Assembly (NCBI GenBank): GCA_030592015.1
Contig: JAUUZY010000001.1
Location: 62,001 to 126,000 of the forward strand
Length of the DNA stretch: 64,000 nt
Direction of reading: 5' to 3'
Source: Candidatus Peregrinibacteria bacterium
Lineage (GTDB): Bacteria; Patescibacteriota; Gracilibacteria; UBA1369; LOWO2-01-FULL-3
Shown: piece by piece, positions 38,468 to 48,731 of the stretch
Numbering within the stretch: the first letter of the stretch is position 1
Layout: each line of letters opens with the position of its first letter
Notes under the pieces: model-generated
What the model was told of the DNA's origin: nothing
The model's database searches: none
What the model saw: the letters and a program-made list of their open reading frames with translations, nothing else
Position numbers and translations under genes: made by a program

Positions 38468-40423
38468 TTATCTGTTCAGTAGGTAATGATAAATCGCTAC
38501 TGCTATTTCATCACGCGTAAGCAAACGCTCCGGTCCTAGAATAGTCGATGATCTTTTTGGTAGCAGATCATACTCTGGAACGATTCCTGCGTACTGATCA
38601 AACCAAACATTTGACGAGAAATCCGTAAAGGCATGATCAAGATTAAGTTCAAGATCGAAAGTCAAAGTAAGCATTTTTAGGAATTCTGCAGTATTAACAG
38701 GATCCGCTGGTCTAAAGTAACCATCATCGTAACCATTGATGATTCCAATCATTGCTGCCTTTACAACAAATCTTGTGTACCATTCACCGTCGATAACATC
38801 AGGAAATTGCCCATTGTTTTCTAGGTTTCCCACAAAACCAAATCTTGCAAGAAGTAGAAATTTAGCAGCTTCCGCTCTGTTTACTGTTTTATAACCTTTA
38901 AATTCTCCATCAGGATATCCACCAATAACAGCTCTTCTATAGAGTTCTGCCGCTGCAATCCCTTCTAGGGAAGTAATATCGGTGTCTGGGAAAGGGTTAT
39001 CTATATAATAAGTTCTCACGTCATCCTCATAACCTGCAGGAGGTTCATTTTCACCAAGTGGTGAAGTTAAACGCCAATTGCTATGGGTAAAATAGAGCTC
39101 TTTACAATCAGAGGGTTCGCTGACGGAACCAAATCGTGATGTCCAATCTCCTTCATCCCAAAGCTCTTTTACAATTTCACACCTATCAATTGATGGTTCA
39201 TCATTATAAAGAGTTTGCCCCCACCATTTATGGCCCCAGTAAAGGTTTTTACATGTGCTAGTTTCATTTGACGCAACCAACCAAGGAGAAAATCTTGCAG
39301 TAAAATCATTTGCCTCCCAAAGTCTTTTTACCTGTTCGCATCTATTGATGGATGGACTGCTGGTTCCAAAAGTATCTTGATCCCATTCTGAATAACCAAA
39401 ATACAATCTCTTGCAAGCAGAAGCTTCACTAGTTGAACCAAATCGTGATGTCCAATTCCCGTAATCCCACCACCGCTTTACTTGCTCACATCTATAGTAA
39501 CTAGGGTCATCATAACTGCGTGGGTAAACTTCAACATCCCAATTATAAGAGTAATAAGCTTCTTTACAACTAGATGCCTCGTTCAAACTTGCAAGGTGCG
39601 GAGTAAATAGAGCAGTAAAACTTCCCGTCTCCCACATTATTTTGATCTGCTTGCATCTTTCAGCATTAATTGTCGGATCAATAGGGTTTTGAATTGTTGT
39701 CCAAGTTGAATGCGAGAAATAATTATCCTTACATGCTTTGGGTTCTGATGTTGATCCAAATCTTGAGGTCCAGTTTCCTGCATCCCAAAGATCTTTTACC
39801 GCCTCACAGCGATCCCAGCTTGGAGATGTTGGTTGGTAAAGAGTAACACTCCACCAAACATGGCTCCAGTAATTGTATTTACAGCTTGAAGCTTCATAGC
39901 TGCTAGCTAGCGATGGCACAAATCTTGAGGTGTAATTATCCAGTTCCCACAACTTTTTAATTTGTATACATCTTGAACCAGAAAGTAAAGAAGAGTCGCT
40001 AGTATTGTTGCTCCATTGACCAGCAGTATAGAAGCTTTCCTTACATTGACCAGGTGTTAACCCTCCACTTGGCAGATTACCTAGTGTTGAGGTCCAATTA
40101 CCTAAATCCCACCATCGTTTTACCGTTCGACAACGATCCCAGTCATCATGAACGCTTCCTGAGGTATTTGTATACCAGTCTGCAAAATGATATTCATTTT
40201 TACAAAGTGAAGCTTCATTGAGTGTAGCTAGATTCGCAAAACCAGAAGTAAAATTTCCTGTGTCCCACATTCTTTTAACTTGCTCACATCTATACTCAGA
40301 TGGAGTAAGAACTACTGCGGAAACATCATTGCTAGAATCAGATGATAATAGGCTTGGTGCCAGAAAAACTGCAGCACAAAGAGTAATCACCAAGGTGAAA
40401 TAAGAAAGGTTTTTCAGTTTCAT
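38468..40423 (-). CDS. Secreted SLH-domain protein with eight Cys/Trp-rich repeats
   Basis: Signal peptide; eight RCxxVKxxWdxGnwTSrF...ssCKxxYxxxxW modules; C-terminal SLH repeats (AVIGGYPDGEFKGYKTVNRAEAAKFLL; GIINGYDDGYFRPADPVNTAEFLKML). Confidence 0.9.
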   Translation of the reverse strand: MKLKNLSYFTLVITLCAAVFLAPSLLSSDSSNDVSAVVLTPSEYRCEQVKRMWDTGNFTSGFANLATLNEASLCKNEYHFADWYTNTSGSVHDDWDRCRTVKRWWDLGNWTSTLGNLPSGGLTPGQCKESFYTAGQWSNNTSDSSLLSGSRCIQIKKLWELDNYTSRFVPSLASSYEASSCKYNYWSHVWWSVTLYQPTSPSWDRCEAVKDLWDAGNWTSRFGSTSEPKACKDNYFSHSTWTTIQNPIDPTINAERCKQIKIMWETGSFTALFTPHLASLNEASSCKEAYYSYNWDVEVYPRSYDDPSYYRCEQVKRWWDYGNWTSRFGSTSEASACKRLYFGYSEWDQDTFGTSSPSINRCEQVKRLWEANDFTARFSPWLVASNETSTCKNLYWGHKWWGQTLYNDEPSIDRCEIVKELWDEGDWTSRFGSVSEPSDCKELYFTHSNWRLTSPLGENEPPAGYEDDVRTYYIDNPFPDTDITSLEGIAAAELYRRAVIGGYPDGEFKGYKTVNRAEAAKFLLLARFGFVGNLENNGQFPDVIDGEWYTRFVVKAAMIGIINGYDDGYFRPADPVNTAEFLKMLTLTFDLELNLDHAFTDFSSNVWFDQYAGIVPEYDLLPKRSSTILGPERLLTRDEIAVAIYHYLLNR

Positions 40424-40512
40424 ATTCTCTCAATTAAATTATAAATAACATAAAACATACTCCCATGAGTATATAAAGAAGTCAATTTACATAGCACTAA
40501 AGAAAGGTCAAA

Positions 40513-42015
40513 TCAGAACACATCAAGGATCATTTCTGCTTCATGATCAAGCAAAATAGTTTTACTACTATCATACAAAACTACATTTATCCCATCTACA
40601 TATGCTTTAACTTCATCAAAATTCAAACCTGATATGGTCACAAGATCAGCAAAATCCCCCCATCCATAATGCATACAATAAATATTATTTTTATCCTGAT
40701 AAAAATGATGCCTAGAATGTGGATCTATACCAAAATTTCCTTCAACATGCTGAAATGTATCTAAATCGATTTCCAAGTCAACAATATTAAATTCATATTC
40801 TCCAGTCTGATAATTCACATCAATTAATTCATATAAATTATCATTATCTCTATAAAGTCTACTATATGCCCAGTGCACAGCATCAACTTTCTCAAATGAT
40901 TCTCGATCTACACCATCTATTTTATCAAGAAAATATTTATCCTCATCATAGCTATATTCATGTCGATAAATATAAATATTTAAATCATCAGCAAAAATCC
41001 GGCCACCAAAAAGATGTTTTTTTCCTTCCAAAGATATTATCGGACTAATACAGCTGTAATCGGTCGAATAAATATAATCTTTATCAAAAATTATATCCTT
41101 ATATCCATGAAAAGTTTCTGGATCAGCATCAGAATAAACAACTAACGAATTTACAACATCATCTCCACCCCCTGATGCCTTGCAATAAACGCTATTTTTA
41201 TCTCTAAACAAAGTAAAGGGAGACCAGAAAAATACACATGATCTCCCATAACAAGTTTGACCTCCTGCCGCATCCAAAATCATGGGAGTAAAAATATCAA
41301 AGGTTTCATAATCAATCTCATTAGATAATTCCTCAAGAGATGCTGGTAATTCATAAACCAATTCGAATTTTTTCAACAATTTCTCTTTTTGAGAACTAAT
41401 TTTACCAATTTGCTCTAGGGTTAAATAAGTATGAGAATAATAATATTCAATAACGTCGCTACGATATAGCATTTCCACAATCTCACCTCTGTTAACAAAA
41501 TGTTCAAATCCATTTAAACTAGGTGGGAGTGATTCTTTTTTAGCTAATGCATTTATGTAAGGTGCAAACCAAGTACCTCCAGTAGAATCAGAAAAATCAA
41601 GGCCCAGGGCAACTACAATAATTTTACTGGCTTCTACTAAATTAATTTCTCTTTCAGGATGAAAATATCCATCTGGATATCCCTCAATCCAACCCATTTT
41701 TTTTGCAGTACAAACATATGGAGCATACCAATCCTCTTTAACATCAGGAAAACAATTTGTCGATTCAGGATAATAATCCAAGTATTCAATCAAAATCTTC
41801 ACAAACTCCGCCCTATTAACAGTCTTATTAGGTTTAAAAGTACCATCCGAATATCCATCAATATAACTTTGTTCATAAAAATTATTAATACTTTCATAAT
41901 ATGGATGTACACCAGTCACATCATCAAAACCAGCCTCAACAATAAAAGAAAACAGCATGAAGAAAACTCCAAAACACACAATTACTATATAAAAAATTTT
42001 TTTCATATTAATCAT
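40513..42015 (-). CDS. Secreted SLH-domain protein with DKNNIY/DKNSVYC-type repeats
   Basis: SLH: SYIDGYSDGTFKPNKTVNRAEFVKIL; GWIEGYPDGYFHPEREINLVEASKI; DKNSVYCKASGG, YRDNDNLYEL, YQDKNNIYCMHYG. Confidence 0.88.
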   Translation of the reverse strand: MINMKKIFYIVIVCFGVFFMLFSFIVEAGFDDVTGVHPYYESINNFYEQSYIDGYSDGTFKPNKTVNRAEFVKILIEYLDYYPESTNCFPDVKEDWYAPYVCTAKKMGWIEGYPDGYFHPEREINLVEASKIIVVALGLDFSDSTGGTWFAPYINALAKKESLPPSLNGFEHFVNRGEIVEMLYRSDVIEYYYSHTYLTLEQIGKISSQKEKLLKKFELVYELPASLEELSNEIDYETFDIFTPMILDAAGGQTCYGRSCVFFWSPFTLFRDKNSVYCKASGGGDDVVNSLVVYSDADPETFHGYKDIIFDKDYIYSTDYSCISPIISLEGKKHLFGGRIFADDLNIYIYRHEYSYDEDKYFLDKIDGVDRESFEKVDAVHWAYSRLYRDNDNLYELIDVNYQTGEYEFNIVDLEIDLDTFQHVEGNFGIDPHSRHHFYQDKNNIYCMHYGWGDFADLVTISGLNFDEVKAYVDGINVVLYDSSKTILLDHEAEMILDVF

Positions 42016-42119
42016 TTTTAACTTATACCTAACTCCATCAATAACTCAGTCCTTAAAACAAGGTTAGCCCCTTTTTATTTTTCAGTCAACTTCCTTCGGA
42101 TCATGAATTCAACTCAATC

Positions 42120-43613
42120 CTACCTCAAATTACTAACTATTTTCACAATTTCTGCACGATTTATCAAAGCATCTGGACGGAAGGTTTGATCAGGATAGCC
42201 ATCTATCGCAGCAATACCCAAAGCTAGTTGGATTTGATTACGATATTCATGATATGCAATGTCGCTTAAAGTATATTCATCAAATTGCGGAATATATTTT
42301 TCATCAAATTCAAAGAAAAGGTTCACAAACTCAGCTCGAGTAATTTTGCGATCAGGATCAAATGATACAGGGTCCACAATAATAGAAAGTTCCTTTACCA
42401 TAGCAGCCTTGAAGAACTCTTCCGCCCAATGCCCCACTAAATTTTCTGGAACTTGGACATCACTAAGATCAGGAGGATTATAATTAAATTTAAAAATACT
42501 TTTGTATGCAATTTTTAGAGATTCTGCAACTGTCAAATTATCAGCTGGTCCAAAATTCCCAGTTAGATTACCTGCTGCATCAGCGTAACCAGTGATGATT
42601 TCACTGGCTTGAAGTTCCGGTAAATAAGGATAATACCAAGAACTTACAGGAACATCAACAAAACGCGGAAGGGCTCTATTATAAGTAAACCTTGTAGATC
42701 TTGGCCCCCGGATATCATCAATAAGAGCATAAACTTCAAAACTGAACAGATCATCATTCTCAAGATATAAAGTAGCTTTTGTACCATCAATTTCAATACG
42801 CTCTACCTCTTCCCAGTCGCGACCAGGTGTAATATTAAAAGATCGAATGTTATAACTATTAGCACCGGAAACAGGATCCCACTCAACAATTACAGAACCA
42901 GAGTCAGCTTCTACAAATCTTAACCCTTCTACTGCCGCTGGTATAGGATATTCATCAATGTCAAAGCAAAGAGTAGAAATATTATTTTCCTCATCTTCTT
43001 CTTGAATATACCCAAATTCCAAAGCATTATGACAGTCTTCAAAGACACTGGCCTGATTACAAACGTTTGGATCAGCAAAACGGTCATGAATTTGATCAAT
43101 ACTCGCATCTACACAGAATTTTCCTTCATCTGTTTCGCTTAAAAATATATCGAACTTTTTCGCAATGGTATAGCTTTCACCAATTCCCATTGAATCAGCA
43201 AAGGAAAGCGTCTGTCCACTTAAGTAGTGGGAATCTTTACTTTCTGGAAGGTAAAAACTTAAATCAAGAAACGGACGTCTGTAATCATCATATTTATGTT
43301 CTTCCGGATAAAAAACCTCCCCTCCCACATTTGTAATTGTGACTCTAGAACAATATGTACGCTCCATTCCCATAAAAATATTATTATTATGGTCAAAATA
43401 AGTCCCATCTTCAGCCACGGCCACTAATCCTCCTTCCGGATTCGAAGTATTAACACCGTATACCTCACGCTGAATCAGATCATTGGTGCAGGGAATAAGC
43501 TCAAAAGTTGTAAGTTCAAAATCTGGGTACTCCACCGGTGTAATAGCTAATGCTACTGGCAATGTTAGAGAAACAAGCAAAGCAGCAAGCAAAAGTTTTG
43601 AAAAAATATTCAT
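42120..43613 (-). CDS. Secreted SLH-domain protein with fibronectin-III-like region
   Basis: Signal peptide from Met at 43613; EGLRFVEADSGSVIVEWDPVSGANSYNIRSF; SLH GIAAIDGYPDQTFRPDALINRAEIVKIV. Confidence 0.88.
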   Translation of the reverse strand: MNIFSKLLLAALLVSLTLPVALAITPVEYPDFELTTFELIPCTNDLIQREVYGVNTSNPEGGLVAVAEDGTYFDHNNNIFMGMERTYCSRVTITNVGGEVFYPEEHKYDDYRRPFLDLSFYLPESKDSHYLSGQTLSFADSMGIGESYTIAKKFDIFLSETDEGKFCVDASIDQIHDRFADPNVCNQASVFEDCHNALEFGYIQEEDEENNISTLCFDIDEYPIPAAVEGLRFVEADSGSVIVEWDPVSGANSYNIRSFNITPGRDWEEVERIEIDGTKATLYLENDDLFSFEVYALIDDIRGPRSTRFTYNRALPRFVDVPVSSWYYPYLPELQASEIITGYADAAGNLTGNFGPADNLTVAESLKIAYKSIFKFNYNPPDLSDVQVPENLVGHWAEEFFKAAMVKELSIIVDPVSFDPDRKITRAEFVNLFFEFDEKYIPQFDEYTLSDIAYHEYRNQIQLALGIAAIDGYPDQTFRPDALINRAEIVKIVSNLR

Positions 43614-43700
43614 ATTTATTATTAAATAACAAAAACAAATTCTAAAACAATTAAAACTAATTGACAATAAAAACCTCCAATCCATGTTAGACTTCCACAC

Positions 43701-44288
43701 ATGGAACTAAAAATAACATTTGCCATACTTGCCTCCATTTGCGGAATTATTGGATTCTTTCCATATCTTTGGAGTTCGCTTTTCGGAAAAACAAGACCGC
43801 ATACATTTACCTGGCTAATCTGGCTAATAACCAGTGGTGTTGCAGTTACGGGACTCTGGTTTGGTGGAGGGGGTGTTGGATCTATCCCTTCAACAATATC
43901 ACTAGTTTTCATAGCCGCAGTTTTATTAGTATCGCTCCGATTCGGGAAAAAAGACATCAAGCTAAGTGATGTCATAATTTTAATCATTGCACTGTCCTCA
44001 ATTCTCATATGGTGGTTTTTAGACAATCCATTACTTGCAATTCTGCTTGTATCAGCCATCGATGTGATCGGATACATCCCAACTTTCAGAAAATCATATG
44101 CCGAACCTTGGACAGAAAATCTTATAACTTGGGCACTATTTGCGATTGCAAGCATATTCGCAATATTTGCTCTAGAGGAATACAACCTACTAACAATGAG
44201 CTACCTAAGTTCAATCTCATTTGTAAATTCAGTCCTATTTATATTCTTAATAATAAGACGAAGAAGCATACCTATGACCTCATCTTGA
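43701..44288 (+). CDS. Multi-TM membrane protein
   Basis: MELKITFAILASICGIIGFFPYLWSSLFGKTRPHTFTWLIWLITSGVAVTGLW...; the opposite ORF 43622-44185 is a shadow. Confidence 0.85.
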   Translation: MELKITFAILASICGIIGFFPYLWSSLFGKTRPHTFTWLIWLITSGVAVTGLWFGGGGVGSIPSTISLVFIAAVLLVSLRFGKKDIKLSDVIILIIALSSILIWWFLDNPLLAILLVSAIDVIGYIPTFRKSYAEPWTENLITWALFAIASIFAIFALEEYNLLTMSYLSSISFVNSVLFIFLIIRRRSIPMTSS

Positions 44289-44380
44289 CAACTCCACAGT
44301 CTTCCAAGAATGAGCTCCAAACCCGTTACGCTTTCTATCAGTTGCCACATCTAACAGAAAAATACCCTCACAAATACAAC

Positions 44381-44833
44381 ATGAAAAAAACAATCTCCTC
44401 AAAACATACAGTTATTACAAAATTCTTAATACCCATCCTTTGGATTGGAGGATTTGGTTTAAAAACAATTACGTCATTCTATTACGAGGGATTAGCCATT
44501 AACGGCATTAAATTTCTCATCATAACAATAATTGGTGCACTATTTTTATCAATTTCTAAATCATTCAGTGTAAAACAAGTAAAAATTGATGAAAATAATT
44601 TGTATATATCAAATTTCATTAAAGAAATAAAAGTTAATAAGAAGAATATTACTAATATCACAGAACGCAAATTCACTTACCAAAAAAGAGTATGGATCCA
44701 TTTTAAACAACCTACAGAGTTTGGAAGAAAAATCATTTTTGTTCCAAAACAAAGATGGTATCTCTTCCATTCCTCACACCCAATAGTTTCAGAATTAAAA
44801 AAATATGCTAATCTCCGTAGAAATAACTATTGA
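44381..44833 (+). CDS. Small membrane protein (two TM)
   Basis: Internal Met of ORF 44009-44833: MKKTISSKHTVITKFLIPILWIGGFGLKTITSFYY... Confidence 0.65.
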   Translation: MKKTISSKHTVITKFLIPILWIGGFGLKTITSFYYEGLAINGIKFLIITIIGALFLSISKSFSVKQVKIDENNLYISNFIKEIKVNKKNITNITERKFTYQKRVWIHFKQPTEFGRKIIFVPKQRWYLFHSSHPIVSELKKYANLRRNNY

Positions 44834-44843
44834 AATTCAGTAG

Positions 44844-45254
44844 TTAAGCAATAAAACCGAAATATCCGAACACTACTCCCAAGAGAACAGCGCCAAATCC
44901 AATCACCGATAAATTTTTCAGTACAGGTCGAGAAATTTTTAGTAAAAATTCAGGTGCCAACATAAGCATCACCCCCTTTACCAATCCTCCCCAACCAAGA
45001 AGCGTAATCAATACAGTCCAATCCATTACCCAAACATTGTGCGCACTCACAATTACAAAACCGACAACCAAAGCCGCCATTCCACCATAAAACGCAACAG
45101 CAGGACTCTTGTACATATCTTCAAAAGCTTTCTTGAAGTAAGAAGCATTGAGAACAAGACCAAGCCCCATGAAGAAATAGACTACCGCAATTAGCTTCGC
45201 AATATAAATAGATGTTTCCATAAGAAAGAGGTTAGATATAAAAACATTTCTCAT
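44844..45254 (-). CDS. Four-TM membrane protein (family member 1 of 3)
   Basis: METSIYIAKLIAVVYFFMGLGLVLN...AHNVWVMDWTVLITLLGWGGLVKGVMLMLAPE. Confidence 0.85.
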   Translation of the reverse strand: MRNVFISNLFLMETSIYIAKLIAVVYFFMGLGLVLNASYFKKAFEDMYKSPAVAFYGGMAALVVGFVIVSAHNVWVMDWTVLITLLGWGGLVKGVMLMLAPEFLLKISRPVLKNLSVIGFGAVLLGVVFGYFGFIA

Positions 45255-45286
45255 TCTACATCAAATAGCCATTATTTAAAATAAGA

Positions 45287-46813
45287 TCACCTAAATTTTG
45301 CTTCAACAATAGTGTTATCCTCATCTCCTTTAACATAATCTCTAACAAAAGTTTCAACATACCTTTTCACACCATCAACCTCGATAAAATCTAATGACAC
45401 TCCATTAGCCAATGCATTTCTTACAGCCTCAGGAGCAGCATAAAACCCTTCAGGAAGCCTTCTCTTATGTCCTGTCACTCTATGTGGTCTCACATCTCTA
45501 GGAGATATCCCCTCAGCTCTGGATGTACTGGTTTTATCAGTTCTAGGAAATACTTTAATACGAATCCTTTCGAAAGAAGGTTTTTTCCCACGCCCCTTTC
45601 GATGTTTTTTTCTACCCTCCAAAACTCTTTTTATACCTAAAACCTCGTCATCTTTATAATCTTCTAACAACAAAGATCTAAGTTTCAACAAAACATGTAA
45701 TCGCAAATACTCATACCAAGATTTTTCATTCTCAGCTAAAAACTCCTGGAAAGAAATATGCAAATTGGGAACAACCAACTCCCCATCAGACCAACGAACC
45801 CCAAGCACCATATTCCCAAGAACACTACTTGGAACAGATAGATTTTCCAGCCCTGATTCTTTAATTTCCGACTCACCCAAACAACCTTTTAACGCATCTC
45901 TAATACTAGAACCACTTAATAAAACATCAAGATCATCTTGCTCTTGAGCTAAGAATGCATCCCACAAGTCCTGGATACCTACTAAATGCACCAAAGCCAT
46001 GTTTTCAAAAACCACAGAATTATCAAAATTAGAGTTCTGATATAACACGGTCAATGGGCTTTTAGATTTTCCTAATTCATAATCTAAATTATATACAGTC
46101 TCTAAAGAATAATTTCTATTTGCAGTAATTTCAGAAAAAACTTCATTCGCAAGTGCACGAATTTGGTTTGCATCGCCAAGACTCAAATCACAAATACTCA
46201 ATTTACCTTCCGATCCTGTTCTAAACAATAAGTATTCATATAAATTAGCAAACTCATTATGAAGGAGTCTTGCACAATACAAAGAAGAGTGAACAAGTTC
46301 TGGACTAAGTTCGCCATGCATAGCATTCACATCACTCACAAAACCAGCATACATTTTCAAAGCTCCATCGATAGAGGCAGAAAATTCAGGATCATCTCTC
46401 AATGTTAAAATTAAAGACAAAGTAATTGAATCAGCCAATTGAGATCTAACTAAGAGTTCCAACGAGTTCGGTTTAACTCGCACATCTTCCCCATCTTTCT
46501 CATCAGGCCAGCCTAAACCTAACCCTACCCTCAATTTTTTTTTCAACCCTGATAGTCCATTAATTCTAGCATCATCAATCATCTCAGAAACAACGGGCCC
46601 CTTGGCAGATTGAATTCTGCTTTGTAATTCTTCAGACATATCCCTTCCCAAAGCAGGACTATTAACACATGCCTCATAGGTATATTCATCTTCTAGCCTT
46701 ACAACATCCAATATCTCTTCAAAAGAACCTGGAAAAGCCGTTTTCAATAGCTTCACATCAATACCTCTTTCATCCAAATATTCTTGAGATTCAGACATTT
46801 TATTAATTAACAA
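45287..46813 (-). CDS. Hypothetical protein
   Basis: 508 aa ORF with coding-like composition and basic C-terminal region. Confidence 0.75.
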   Translation of the reverse strand: MLINKMSESQEYLDERGIDVKLLKTAFPGSFEEILDVVRLEDEYTYEACVNSPALGRDMSEELQSRIQSAKGPVVSEMIDDARINGLSGLKKKLRVGLGLGWPDEKDGEDVRVKPNSLELLVRSQLADSITLSLILTLRDDPEFSASIDGALKMYAGFVSDVNAMHGELSPELVHSSLYCARLLHNEFANLYEYLLFRTGSEGKLSICDLSLGDANQIRALANEVFSEITANRNYSLETVYNLDYELGKSKSPLTVLYQNSNFDNSVVFENMALVHLVGIQDLWDAFLAQEQDDLDVLLSGSSIRDALKGCLGESEIKESGLENLSVPSSVLGNMVLGVRWSDGELVVPNLHISFQEFLAENEKSWYEYLRLHVLLKLRSLLLEDYKDDEVLGIKRVLEGRKKHRKGRGKKPSFERIRIKVFPRTDKTSTSRAEGISPRDVRPHRVTGHKRRLPEGFYAAPEAVRNALANGVSLDFIEVDGVKRYVETFVRDYVKGDEDNTIVEAKFR

Positions 46814-46880
46814 ATAGTCAATATTAAAGCATCTTAGGCGGATAAAGTCAAGCCCTTCGATAAGTCTGATTACCTAATAA

Positions 46881-48674
46881 CTACTTAGATCTCTTCCTCT
46901 CAGTTTCAGTCAAAAGTTTCTTTCGCAAACGAACTTGAGTAGGTGTAATTTCCGCATATTCATCACCCTTTATATACTCTATCGCAAATTCTAGACTAAC
47001 CGGAACAATCTTGGTAAGGCTCAAAGCCTCATCAGCACCGGAAGAACGAACATTTGAAAGTTTCTTATTCTTATTTGGATTTACAGCCAAATCACTCCCC
47101 TGGTTATGTTCACCAATAATCATTCCCTCATAAACTTCAGTAGCAGCACCAATAAAAAGAGGACCTCTCTCCTGCAATTTCCAAAGAGAATAAGCCATTG
47201 TTGCCCCAGTTTCACCGGAAACCATAGAACCAACATTCCGCTTCTCAATCCCTCCCATATAAGGAGCAAACCGATCAAACGAATGGTAAAGAGTTCCTTC
47301 TCCACGTGTCAGAAGCAGGAAAATACTACGAAATCCCAAAAGTCCACGAGTAGGAACCTCAAATTCTAACAAAGTATTTCCATTTTCAGACCTCATATCC
47401 TTCAACTTTCCTTTTCTACGCCCCAAAGCTTCTATTACTGAACCGGCCATTTCATCCGGCACATTAACTACTGCAATCTCAATAGGTTCATGCTTTTCAC
47501 CATCAATTTCCTGCATAATCACCTCAGGCTGAGAAATCTGCAATTCAAAACCTTCACGCCTCATAGTCTCAATAAGTACTGCAATATGCATCTCTCCACG
47601 ACCATAAACCTTGATCGCATCACTTCCCTCAACAGGCTCAATCTTCAAACCAACATTTGTTTCCAATTCCTTTTCCAAACGATCTTTTATATGCCTACTA
47701 GTAACATACTTCCCTTCACGACCTGCAAAAGGAGAATCATTCACCATAAATTCAATCGCCAACGCCGGAGGATCAACTTTGATCGCCGGTAAAGGCTCCG
47801 CATCCACATCAGTTGTAATCGTTTCACCCACATAAATCTCAGGCAAACCTGCCAAAGCAACCATATCCCCTGCCTTAGCTTCATCAACTTCAACTTTATC
47901 CATGCCCTCAAAAGTAAAAATCTTACTCACACGACCTGAATATTTTTCACCATCAGATTTAATCACGGTAACAGATTCATTAGTTTTTAGAATACCTTCA
48001 TAAACCCTTCCAATCGCAATTCTTCCCAAGAAATTATCATATTTCAAAGTAGCAGGCTGCATTCTAAAAGCAGCATCTGTATTGCTTTCCGCCGGTTTTA
48101 CATTTTCAAAAATAAAATCAATCAAAGGATCAATATTTTTCTTCTCATCATCAAGTTCTTTGATCGCAACACCATCCTTAGCAATCGCATAAATATAAGG
48201 AAAATCCAATTGCTCTTCAGTAGCACCCAAAGTCGCAAAAAGATCAAAAGTTAAATCCACAACCGTATCCGGTCTCGCCATAGGCTTATCAATTTTATTA
48301 ACAACAACCAAAACCTTATGCCCAAGTTCCAAAGATTTCTTCAAAACAAACTTAGTCTGAGGCATCGGCCCCTCATAAGCATCCACAACCAAAATAACAG
48401 CATCTACTGTACGTAGCACACGCTCAACTTCAGAACCAAAATCGGCATGTCCGGGAGTATCAACAATGTTAATTTTCTTACCATTATGAGTAATCGCAGC
48501 ATTCTTCGCATAAATCGTAATCCCACGCTCTTTCTCCTGATCATTACTATCCATCGCTCTCTCACTCAAGCCTTTATGTGTATCAAAATCATCATTAGCT
48601 TTCAGAAGTGCATCCACTAAAGTTGTCTTTCCATGATCTACATGGGCCACAATTGCAACGTTATATATATCCAT
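46881..48674 (-). CDS. typA: Ribosome-associated GTPase TypA/BipA
   Basis: [70 protein letters not shown]. Confidence 0.97.
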   Translation of the reverse strand: MDIYNVAIVAHVDHGKTTLVDALLKANDDFDTHKGLSERAMDSNDQEKERGITIYAKNAAITHNGKKINIVDTPGHADFGSEVERVLRTVDAVILVVDAYEGPMPQTKFVLKKSLELGHKVLVVVNKIDKPMARPDTVVDLTFDLFATLGATEEQLDFPYIYAIAKDGVAIKELDDEKKNIDPLIDFIFENVKPAESNTDAAFRMQPATLKYDNFLGRIAIGRVYEGILKTNESVTVIKSDGEKYSGRVSKIFTFEGMDKVEVDEAKAGDMVALAGLPEIYVGETITTDVDAEPLPAIKVDPPALAIEFMVNDSPFAGREGKYVTSRHIKDRLEKELETNVGLKIEPVEGSDAIKVYGRGEMHIAVLIETMRREGFELQISQPEVIMQEIDGEKHEPIEIAVVNVPDEMAGSVIEALGRRKGKLKDMRSENGNTLLEFEVPTRGLLGFRSIFLLLTRGEGTLYHSFDRFAPYMGGIEKRNVGSMVSGETGATMAYSLWKLQERGPLFIGAATEVYEGMIIGEHNQGSDLAVNPNKNKKLSNVRSSGADEALSLTKIVPVSLEFAIEYIKGDEYAEITPTQVRLRKKLLTETERKRSK

Positions 48675-48731
48675 AAATTATTTTAAAAAAATCTTGGGCG
48701 AGTTTAGCCTGATTAATACAAATCGGCAATG

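Noticed and set aside
43622-44185. Minus ORF of 187 aa
   Set aside because: Antisense to a convincing multi-TM + strand ORF (43701-44288) and overlaps the SLH gene start region.
44009-44380. N-terminal portion of ORF 44009-44833
   Set aside because: Overlaps another reading frame and looks non-coding; the credible protein begins at Met 44381.
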